Source: Lojkania enalia
Lineage: Eukaryota > Ascomycota > Dothideomycetes > Pleosporales
NCBI GenBank assembly: GCA_010094045.1
Contig: ML986593.1
Coordinates: 62,001-126,000, forward strand
Direction of reading: 5' to 3'
DNA length: 64,000 bases
Below the pieces are notes generated by a model. The model had not been told where the DNA came from, made no database searches, and worked only from the letters and a program-made list of their open reading frames with translations. Each line of letters opens with the position of its first letter. Position 1 is the first letter of the stretch. Positions 28,201 through 37,800 of this stretch are shown piece by piece. Position numbers and translations under genes: made by a program.

Positions 28201-30692
28201 TCGACTGCGATCCACACAGTTGGTACCATGTAGAGCGGAAGCCGCTCGGATATCCGAGCTCGAATCTCCTCGATTTGAGCATGGATGGACGCCCTTTCAG
28301 AGGCTTCGAAGAGAGACAACGGGGAATTGCTGCCTTCATTTTCGGTAAGAGATACGACAGCTACAAGACGTTCCTTAACATGTCCAGACTTTGGCAGAGC
28401 CACGAGACAATGTTTGATAGAAGCATCTCTATTGATGTGATGCTCGATTTCCAATAGCTCAATGCGCTGACCATGATATTTCTGAAAGTCAGGTTAGACT
28501 TTGTCTGAAATGACCACTCACGTATGTTTTCTTACCACTTGATTGTCTTTACGGCCGATGAAGTTGAAGCTACCGTCTGGATTCTGTGTCACGAGGTCAC
28601 CCGTCAAATATCCCCGGAAAGATCTGCCACTAGCCCATGCCACATTATTGACAAAAACTTGGTTCGTCCTTTGCTCGTCGTTGAGGTAACCGCGCGCGAC
28701 AATGCAGCCTTCGAGCAAGAGTTCTCCCACACAGCCAATGGGAACACGTTCATGATGGTTCTCTGGCTTCACAACCCAAGCTCGGCAACTTGAAGGGTAT
28801 CCAATATTTTTTGGATCACTCTTTGCTGTCATACCAGGGTTGCATACTGAGGCCACAGCGCATTCACTAGGGCCATAGCTATAAATCAATAGTCAGTCAC
28901 GGTTAGGTGTCATGGAGCCAGGGGAGTATATGTACCCATTTACAAGATTGATTTTTGTCCATGTATCAAGATTTGCTTGAGACATGGCTTCTCCGACGAG
29001 ACAAATCGTTCTTAAAGTCGGTACCATAGATGGTTCAAGAAATCGGACGAAAGTTGGTGTCAAAACAGCCCAGGTCACGCGCATCTCGTTAATAACTTTA
29101 GCAACGTCATTCAACCTTGCTTGTTCGTCTGGAATGCAGACCGTCCCCCCAATCATTAGGGGTGTTAGATGTTCGATAATAGACGCATCGAAGGAGTGCG
29201 CGGCGAATTGAAGCGATCGGACAGGACTGACAGTGTCCAAGCCGAGGCCATGTACATGCCCTTTCACACCAGTGCAGTAATTCCCATGTTCAATGAGCGT
29301 CAGTTTCGGCTGTCCGGTCGTGCCAGAGGTAGGAATGACATAAGCAGCATTGCGAGAGTTTGCGCGTGATTTCAGAGGCTCTGCAGGGTATTGGAAGCTC
29401 TCGATGGTTTCCGAATCAACCGGAATCAGATTTTCGACGGCTTCGGATAGCTTATCCGCATATAGTCGAGAGCAGAGCATTGCTTTGGCATTTGTAGATT
29501 TGACTAGATGATGAATACGGTCTGGCGGATAGGCAGGATCAAGTGGTAAAACTATTTACTGTAAGTATAATTTCAACACACGAGATCGAGAGAGGGGTCT
29601 TTCTAATATTATTATAGCTGTGGAGACAAGAATTGCAACTCGGCTCAAATATAGATGCAAAGAAATCGTGGGCAGGTAGGGTAATTCCAACTTACAAGCA
29701 CCGCCGGCGTACAACACAGCAAGCATCGCTACGACGTTCCATTTCGACTTATTAAAGCAAAGCGGAACGATCACCTCTGGTCCAACACCCAGCCCAATCA
29801 AATGCAGAGCGACTTTGCACACGTGCTTGTCAAGCTCCTCATATGTAAGGGTCCCATCCCATGAACAAACAGACTCTTCTTTTGGACATTGTTTGACAAT
29901 TGCACGAATAATTTCGTGAATGGTGGTTTCCACGTTGTCCAATGGCTTCGAGTTCCATTTCTCGATTTGAAGCCTATTGCGGTCGCTTAGGTAATCTAAC
30001 TTAGAAATTGAAACTTCGGGCGATCCAAGCACATTAGACATAACCTTATCCATCGTGCTGGCCACATTTTTAGCTTGCTCGGTCGGAATGAATGAGTTGC
30101 GATATTCAAGAAAAATGCTGACTCCGGATTTCAAATGCTTGATGAGAAGTCGAAGATTGCACTATGATGACATTAGCACAGGTGCTTTCTAGCATTAAAA
30201 AGATGCAAATACCTTGTCGGGCATGAACGAACCCCTAGCTTGCTTCTGGCTAGCTGTTGCAGTCTGGACTCCATGACGCACCATTACTGAGGTGTTGTAT
30301 TGGATATTGTTGTTCATTATGGCTTTGATACTTTTATCTTCGTCACAGACATGAATGAGCTGTGCGATGGTCATGTCCTCGGCGATGGGAATCACGGTAG
30401 CACGTTCGAACGTACTGCTATCTGGAGCCCCCTCGGAAACGACGGAACGACCAACCTCCTCGAAACCAAAGCAAACCTCGCTTAAGCCGGTGTAGCATCG
30501 CAACAGCATTGCCCATGCCGCTCGGATAACCGCAGAAAATGCCTCAGGACCCTTCTCCTGCCCAAGAAGCTTTTGTAGAAGATCGAGGTGCCGTAATTCA
30601 ACCCGAACGGACAACGGCCGTTTTGGGCCATTATCTTGCCTACCGGTGGCCGGAAAGTGGCAAGAATGGACTGGTGTGATATTTGATGCCAT
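5975..30692 (-). CDS. Giant five-module non-ribosomal peptide synthetase (7974 aa)
   Basis: Cytosolic assembly line that activates, links and epimerises amino acids on phosphopantetheine arms. Exons, in order of transcription: 30692-30213, 30161-29696, 29551-28936, 28878-28536, 28481-26969, 26915-26725, 26675-23769, 23715-20485, 20435-20246, 20185-16103, 16053-15128, 15066-11826, 11759-8209 and 8161-5975. All 13 introns are GT-AG, 47-144 bases long, and every phase matches. Domain order: partial C, A1, T1, E1, C1, A2, T2, C2, A3, T3, E2, C3, A4, T4, C4, A5, T5, E3, C5, T6, C6, T7. There is no thioesterase or reductase, so release probably uses a terminal condensation-type domain, as in many fungal cyclic peptides. 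The alternating-E plan and the C-T-C-T end recall, from memory, the NPS4/Pes1/HcpA group of hydrophobic-peptide NRPSs; I cannot confirm orthology. The start is the ATG at 30692, which opens directly into the C-terminal half of a C domain. The product is unknown. Confidence 0.96.
10250..14945 (-). other. NRPS module 5: C4 - A5 - T5 - E3
   Basis: C4 has LHHSLYDGWS. A5 has LYTSGSTGIPKG, NAYGPTEG and YRTGDLV, the most canonical of the five A domains. Its pocket reads D-A-M-C-A-G-A-V-V-K. An intron splits T5 immediately before SLGGDSITAM, matching the T4 intron. E3 has AHHLVVDMVSW, NETHGRE (Gly to Thr in the E4 motif) and RTVGWFTTMYP. Expected role: add residue 5 and make it D. Confidence 0.85.
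14945..18345 (-). other. NRPS module 4: C3 - A4 - T4
   Basis: C3 (SPMQQGLLLSQ; EMSHAICDG) follows E2 and so is probably D-donor specific. A4 has LFTSGTTGIPKG, FDASCAEI, GYGPTETT and YKSGDLV. The pocket reads D-A-A-F-V-G-G-V-F-K. An intron interrupts the A5 core GYGPTE at the same point as in A1. Another splits T4 immediately before RLGGDSVAAM. There is no E domain, so residue 4 should stay L. Confidence 0.85.
18345..23085 (-). other. NRPS module 3: C2 - A3 - T3 - E2
   Basis: C2 has AHHAVYDGWS, the full HHxxxDG. A3 has FFTSGSTGKPKG, NGYGPTEC and YKTGDMV. Its pocket reads D-A-I-A-I-V-G-A-V-K, close to A1 and largely aliphatic, so residues 1 and 3 may be the same or similar hydrophobic amino acids. 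T3 has LGGDSIAAM. E2 has HHLIIDVVSW, NEGHGRE and RTVGWFTT, with Gly in place of the usual Arg just after SW. Expected role: add residue 3 and make it D. Confidence 0.85.
23085..26380 (-). other. NRPS module 2: C1 - A2 - T2
   Basis: C1 opens with CSNMQEGLLLSQ and has SHAIMDG, keeping the catalytic second His of HHxxxDG. It sits after an E domain, so it should accept a D-configured donor. A2 has IFTSGSTGRPKG, FDNSLEEM, QYGPSEAS and YCTGDLV. My reading of the pocket is D-N-E-D-A-G-Q-I-N-K, the most polar of the five, so residue 2 may differ in character from the others. T2 carries RLGGDSIGAM. With no E domain, residue 2 should stay L. Boundaries are approximate. Confidence 0.85.
26380..30692 (-). 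other. NRPS loading module: partial C - A1 - T1 - E1
   Basis: The protein begins mid-way through a condensation domain with no HHxxxDG, a remnant seen at the N-terminus of several fungal NRPSs. A1 spans roughly residues 240-735. Its core motifs are slightly eroded: PTSGTTGQPKL instead of FTSGSTGxPKG, and YLTGDLV instead of YRTGDL. YGPSE and the SGKLDR lysine are intact. T1 carries IGGDSI (Ser near residue 808). E1 has GHHLVIDLVSW, NEGHGRE and RTVGWFT, so it looks active. My reading of the A1 pocket residues is D-A-I-V-C-V-G-V-A-K. Five of the gene's 13 introns lie within this module up to the E5 motif, so its exons are shorter than later ones. Expected role: load residue 1 and make it D. Confidence 0.88.
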
Positions 30693-33600
30693 TGGGACGA
30701 AACCCTCTGTACGTTAAAAGATTTTGGGTCTATATATGCACTCACAATATGTACTGTACAACAACAAAGAGCTTGGGGACAACTAGATGTTGAGTTCGAG
30801 ATGTAATATCGTTTTGGGAGGTAACTCAACAATCTAATATCACACGAAGACAAGTACAGTGGGCTCTGTATGTCTCTGGAAGGTGCTTGGATGTGCAGAA
30901 AAAAATCTGAGGTGAAATTGAGTTAGCTTTCCAGAATATTTTCCCTTCGAGCTCCAAAGCTTCCGCAGGGAGTGGAGCCTACTAGTTACACAAGGGGACA
31001 ATCCCGGGCTAAGCTTAGAGTGTCAATAGGAATGATGCATAGGTGCATCTTAATGCATCTCACGCGGTCAAGGGGCAAAAAAGTCTTCTGGTTGATCTGC
31101 AATCTCGAACAATGGCTCGATTCTTGATTTTGCCTTCCTCAGATGATGAGAATGGCTGCACCCCAGTTCTTGCGACTATCATGAAGTCATCACCAGTTAC
31201 TCATACCAAATAGATCAGAAGCCCAAGAGTTGCATCGCATGTTCCTGCCCGATGCTGCGCGGATAAACATCGTGAGCCAGGGTCGGCGACACAGCTGAGA
31301 GATGGTCAGGATCATGGCTCAGAGACGCTGCATGCAAAGACGATTGATCGACACCGGACTTGTCCTATCTATTGGAGGGAATAGAACGTCCTAGCTAGTC
31401 AGTAATGTAACTGGTTGCGGTGTAATGCCAGTGGACGTCCCTAAGAGACGCGGTACTAGGCCCGCGCAGCGACCATGAGGCTATTCGTCAGGGGTCTTGA
31501 CCGGCATTGCGGTGGCAGAATGCGGCGGAATGGATGGCGCTGGGTATATTGGCCCATATTGCTCGTCGTGTATGCGTCGGGTCGCATAATGCACGGGATT
31601 GTGAATGAGAATGGCATGGCAACTGTTTAGGAGTAGTGAGAAAGCTTTGGCAGACGACACGTCAATCCCTGCAAGTGGTGGGGCGCGCCGAGACGGGCCG
31701 GGTTGGCCACCATAGCCGAGAAGTCACGTGCACAGCATTCATCCACCACACGGATTCGAAGCCCGGCGACGACGGCTAGTCCCGTCCTGGCAGCAACACG
31801 AATCGGACTTAACCACTCCGCCTGCAGCCCCGACAATGTCTAGCTGTCAGCTTGCAATCCCATCAGCATCGTAGGTAGCCGCCGCTGCGTGCCGCTGCTG
31901 CTGTAGAACGTCAGCTCGTTCCGCCTTTGGTCGTCTTGCGTTCCGACATACGAGCTTCTCCGCACACCCTTTCCTGCTGTACTCTGCCGTAGCCACCTGT
32001 CACTTCTACCTGCCGCTCCCGTCCTACATCCTCTCCGCTAGACCCCCGAGTCTAAGCAAGCAAGCCCACGTAACAATTTCGAGCCTTCGATGGCCCACCC
32101 CTGGGAGCAGTTTGCGTCTCTTTCCGTGGCAGTAGTCACCATCTCAAGATGGGAACACTGGCCTCAAGACATATAACTTCTATTTTCGGTGTTGATCATG
32201 CCATCCCAGTCTGTGGCCTGGTACTGAATCCGGCTCTGGCCGCCTGTGTTCCGCTGCACTGGTTGAGATCCACCAGAAATGCCGTCCCCCCAACCTTCAC
32301 CTCGTTGCATGGCTTTCTCTAATTCTCTTTGTCATTCCGAATTACTCACACCATCACCCCACGGAGTTCGAACAAGATCATTTTGAGCTGAGCCGACTGC
32401 CTGGTCATCACGAAAACAGGCTGGCTTTACCCTCTTTCCACCCTGAGCCCTCTTCCGAGCTCCCCATTCAGTGTCCTAAATCTTAAGCCTGATGAGAATC
32501 ATTGACTACCTAGTACTTAATGAGTGGCCCTTCAACGTTTTGGCAAGATAGCATCGATCGCCAACACCCGATGTACCCAGAATGCACAAGATTGTGGGGT
32601 ACTTAAGCTCAATCGAAACCAAATTTTGAACTTAGTTGCCCAGGTTAGGGGATCATTCAATTTACCCATATGAGCATAACTGCCACTACGGGTGCCTTAG
32701 TCGCTCACCAATGCAGGGATTCAGTTTGAGACACCGCTAGCATGCAGAGTGGCGTCAGTGGCCGGCTTTATTCGTCCATAACCTGTCAGAATTTTCGGCC
32801 AAGCTCAATCCGCGAACTGTCAAGATCCGCAAGTGGCATTTTCCTAGTCGCCATCGTTCATACGTTCCTGAGCTAGGTATTATGGGGTTTTAGAGTCCCC
32901 ATGCACATGGATACCACTGTCAGTGGTCTGAATCCCCATCCCCCGAATGGTAGGCCGCCAAGTAGAAGGGCTATTGTGGACCGCGCAGACTTGAGAATTT
33001 GTTCTAGAATCTTGGTTTTCCGTACAAGTCGCGAAATTTCTTGAACCTTCCTAATAATACCGAACAAGAAATCTTAGTCATATCTAGCGCTGCATCGGAA
33101 CTCGATTTCAGGGTAGACTACTCAAGAGCCCGGAATGATAGCAAGATGAACTATACCGCCTAATGCTTAGCTGCCGGGAATCAATTCTCGTTCCCCTTGA
33201 GATGCAGACCACATGATTCTCCATGCTGTACAACTCCGTTGTCTGTCTTACCACTCAACCGGTCTAAGAACATGGCCCTCTTTCATTAGAGTAAACACCA
33301 CTTACGTCATCCATCTGGAGAAAACTTTTATGTAATTTTTTTTTCTCATAGGTTTATTGTCCTCCCCGTCCAAGCTATGGGGTGGCCAATAACTATAAAA
33401 ACCATGAGTCTCTTAGCGCACGCCACCGGCAGTGCTGGGTGCTCTTCTGTAGCATATTTGAAGATTGGCGGGTTTTTAATAACCGTGTAATTCCGAATCG
33501 CTGCCGCCCAATTCAGATCTCCATCATTGCCCCTGGCTGCTGTTTCCGGGGTTAGCTGAAGCGGATAGTTTTGTTGAGGTCAGGTCATGACTTAATTTGA

Positions 33601-34854
33601 GGAATTCGCTCACACCAGACCTGTTGCATCACTTCAAGACTTCAAAGCTTGTTCAAAAATTATGTATGACTTTCAGTTTTATGCTGCGGAGCACTGATTA
33701 ATCCATTCTTTAGTTAAGGTCGAAGGGCGTTTAAATCAAGCTTCCAGTAAACTAGGCCAGTTTTCTTTTTTATTTTTTTTTCTTTTTTTTTTTGTGACAA
33801 ATTGGGCTTCGTCAAAAGCAACAACAGTAGGAAAATGGTTGTGGATCGTCACTTACTCCAGGCTTTCCTTCAAGCAATGCAACCTCAATCTGCGGCCTCC
33901 CGATAGTCCGACTTCGGCGAACTATGTATGAGGCGTTTCAAAAACCTCTAGATGATGCCAAATCACCAGCTTGGGACTAAGTTGCACTCATCTGTTGAAT
34001 CATAAAAGTAGTAATATTGCCGTCGCGTTGGCTTTGCTGGTTGTGGATCAGAGCAGGGTTGTGGGGGCGTTTCGGATCTGATGATCAAGCCGCAGCGCCG
34101 ATCAGAAGATCAGAACACTGGGTGTATAGAAGTGAGCGGAGAAGAGCAATCAAGGGTGTAGGCGATGTTCTTGAGCGGCTCCCCGCGAATCGGCATCCGA
34201 GCGCGATGATGGGCTTGGCGCCGATCTTTACTCCGAATCTGGTAAAAGGCAGATACGAATATGTATGTGTTAATTATACGCCCTTGCCAGCCAGAAGCAT
34301 CCACAATTATTTGTCCCCCAATACGATCCGGAAGATGCGGCAGGCACCGAATGTTTTCGTAGACACCTACCCTGCCCAGCATATTTTTTTTAATCCGGGT
34401 CTAAGAACTTAGCTAGCCCAATAGATCATCATCACGATGTCAACACTTTGCACGGTCATGTCCGATAATCTCGAAAAGGGGAATGAACGACATTTTCTTC
34501 GTCCAGGACCAAGTAGACGGCGAGCTCCGGAACAACTAGGTACTAGTTAGAGTTTCAGCTATGACATTCCTTCCCTCTGGGTTGGGACGGCAGTGTTGGT
34601 TGCCCCTTAGATCACACAGGCATTCAACCCTGGCCATGCTCCTCTACAGGTCTCCCAGATCTTTCCTACCGTATCTTGGGTATGTGGGAAGATTTTCACG
34701 CTATGCCGACGGTTGGTCATGTCATTGCCAAGTGTACAGGTCCATGGTAGCATTCGTAGGTGTTGATCTAAACGACTCAAATCCCATAAACATTCTATTT
34801 GATGCTCTAATAAGTCTCTTCAGATAGGCAATTGATTTTCTCCGCGATCTCTCA
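30693..34854. other. 4.2 kb divergent intergenic region between the NRPS and the ABCC transporter
   Basis: No gene model can be supported. Short open frames on both strands lack fungal splice patterns and recognisable domains. A TATATAT lies at 30731-30737 about 40 bases upstream of the NRPS ATG. A T-rich run occupies about 33764-33797. CGG/CCG pairs occur (CGG-N1-CCG at 31692, CCG-N4-CGG at 33908, CGG-N4-CCG at 34176, CGG-N3-CCG at 34191), but none repeats the exact N2 palindrome seen near the regulator. The stretch at 31400-32500 looks more GC-rich than its flanks and could be a decayed locus or a long promoter. Confidence 0.5.
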
Positions 34855-37800
34855 ATGGCATCCAGATCCATTCAATCTTGTGCCTCCGTCGACAACACTT
34901 TGGGCCCTTACGCAGGAGCAGACTGTCGCGGAGGGTTCGATTTTACCTTCCTCTTTGAAGACGCTTTTCTCTCAATAGCCCCGTTAGCTCTTGTTCTAAG
35001 TATTGCGCCTTTTCGAATACTATATCTCTGGACGAAGCGTTCAAAGGTCTCCGGATCCCTATTGTTGCCGGTAAAGTTGGTGCGTATGTCCCTTCAAACC
35101 TATACAAAGGAAGCGGAATTAACACTCGACGAATAGTTTTCATGGGGTCTTCTTGCTGCATTCGAAGTGGCACTCTTAGTTTTATGGCTGAAACATAACA
35201 CCCCCAAATACCGCGCCTCGGTTCCCTCAGCGGTGCTCAGTTTAGTTGGGGCTCTGGTGCTTGGTCTCTGGTCATACTTTGAGCATAAACGCTCGATTCG
35301 CACATCTTTCTGGCTTAATGTGTACTTACTCGTCACCGTCGTCTTCGACGCTGCTCGATCGCGAAGCTATTCTCTCTCTCCCGAACACGAATCGATATCC
35401 GTCCTCTTCACTACAAGGGTCGGAGTAAAACTGTTCCTAGCCATCTTCGAAGCAAGGGGAAAGAAGAATATTCTGCTGCCAGAGTTCGCAAATTGTCCTC
35501 CCGAGGCAACCAGCGGAGTCTATAGCCGAGCTCTCTTTTGGTGGCAGAACCAGCTGCTACGTAAAGGATTTTCTAACACCTTGTCCGTCGACGACCTTTT
35601 CAATTTAGACAAACACTTACGTTCTGAATGTCTACAAAATGTGATCCAGGGCTCATGGAACAAAGGTGAGATCTGCCCCTATCTAGCTTGTTTCTCATGA
35701 ACCGTTGTCGATCCGCTAATATTTCCGCATTCGGTAGTGAAACGCAAAAGTCCGAATTCACTTTTTGGTGTGACATTGAAGAGGCTCAAATGGCCGGTAC
35801 TTGCTGTGATCCCGCCACGCGCCAGTCTGATAGCTTTTAATTTCTGTCAACCTTTCTTGATTAATCGTGCTATCTCTTATTCACAGCAGCCGGTTACAAA
35901 TCAGACCGCGAATATTGGCTATGGTCTCATCGGCGCTTATGTTCTGGTATATGTTGGTATTGCAGTACGTTCTCTGACACCATCCGTACATCTATTCCTA
36001 CTAATGCTTGCAAGATATCAACTGGCCAATGGCAGCACCTAACTTACAGAGCTATTACAATGATGAGAGGCGGCATTATCTCTATGTTGTACAATAAAGC
36101 AACTGACATCAACCTTACTGATGTCGACGCCGCTTCGTCACTCACTCTAATGAGTGCAGATATTGAGCGCATTGTTATGGGCATGCAAACAGCCCATGAA
36201 ATCTGGGCTAACATAATAGAGGTAGCCTTGGCAATATTTCTCCTCGAAAGACAGCTGGAAGTTGCTTGTGTTATTCCCATTGGCGTCGCGATCGGTAGGT
36301 GTTCTCGCCCAGCCGCCAAATTTTATTGCTCCTTACCATTCGCGTGTAGTATCCCTCTTTGGCTCACTTGGCGCAACAGCGCTGGTCATGCAGCGCCAGG
36401 CATTATGGCTTCAAGCCATTGAGCGTCGCATAGCAGCCACTAGTGCAATGCTTAGCTCAATGAAGGGCGTGAAGATGTGTGGTCTCACTAATGTCCTACG
36501 AGATGATCTTCACCGGCTTCGTGTTGATGAGCTCAATATATCAAAGAAATTTCGAAAACTCTTGATATGGACGATGGGTTTCTGTAAGTACGACTCCCTA
36601 GTATTACTGGGCCCAACTAATATATACTAGCGTATATATCACCTGTCGTGTCACCAATTTTGACCTTCGCTGTCTTCTCCATTATTGCGAGGAATCGTGG
36701 CAACACTACACTCGACACTGCTAAGGTATTTACATCACTATCTCTCTTTTCGCTGTTATCAGAACCTTTAGGATCTCTGATCATGGCCCTGGCAAGTTTC
36801 ATGGGTGGTGTCGGATCATTTCAAAGAATCCAAGCTTTCTTGTCATCAGAGCCGAGGATCGATAAACGTAAGTTTCCATCCATGCGCAGCAGCATCGGGT
36901 CGGCATCGGACATAGGCGAAGACGCCGATAAGGATTCTATGGCATCGCAGAAGAGCCGCTTTTCTCTAGACATAAGAGAGCTTAGCGCCTCAAGCTCCCA
37001 TGCTATCCTCATTGAGAAGGGTTTCTTTGGATGGGACCAGGAGAAGCAACCAATGGGTTTTCTGCAGTCAATTAATATGACAGTTCCTCGAGCCAAAATT
37101 ACCATGGTCGTGGGTCCTGTAGGGTGCGGAAAGTCAACGCTTATCAAGGCTATTCTAGGGGAATTGCCAGTCATGGGTGGCACTGTTCACTTGTCCTCTC
37201 TGCGAATCGCTTTATGTGATCAAGTACCATGGCACATGAACGGAACGGTTCAACAGTGTATAGTAGGAGTGTCAGATTTCGATCAGCGATGGTATGCAGC
37301 TGTAGTGCGGAGTTGCGCATTAGACGAAGATCTACGCCAACTACCGCAGGGAGACCAGACCCAAATTGGAAGTAAGGGTATTGCCTTAAGCGGAGGACAA
37401 AGCCAGCGTATTGTAAGATCCCCTTATATTAGCCCCGCTTCGTAATCCCTTTGCACGACTAAAAGCTTATTGCGACAGGCACTTGCGAGAGCCGTGTATG
37501 CTCAAAAGGACATTATTGTCCTTGACGATTGCCTCAGTGGACTGGATACTCAGACGGAAAATCGTGTATGGCACAGTCTTTTCGGGCGTGAAGGGCTTCT
37601 CCGGCGATGCAGATCGACAGTCCTTATTGCTTCTTCTTCAGGTATGCTTAGCTCTAGCCTTATTTTTCAGCCGGGCTTTTCCACATCAGCTTGTTAACAA
37701 GCCCTAATTTCTGCAGCTAAACGTCTCCCCTACTGTGACCACATTGTTGTTCTTAGCAGTGATGGTAGGATAGCGGAGCATGGCACTTTCGATGAGCTCA

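Noticed and set aside
5975..30692. The NRPS read as several separate genes, as its long open frames first suggest
   Set aside because: Every break between frames is a short GT-AG intron. Thirteen of thirteen junctions restore conserved motifs in phase, so one gene is the simpler reading.
31720..31830. tRNA-like sequence on the minus strand, with an A-box-like GGCGGAGTGGTTAAG and a B-box-like GGCTTCGAATCC
   Set aside because: The B-box has one base too many, the T-stem closing pair is a C-C mismatch and I could not pair the acceptor stem. At most it is a tRNA relic.
34017..34412. 131-codon plus-strand frame in the NRPS/ABCC gap
   Set aside because: It begins at a non-ATG codon, shows no domain and overlaps a 90-codon frame on the other strand.
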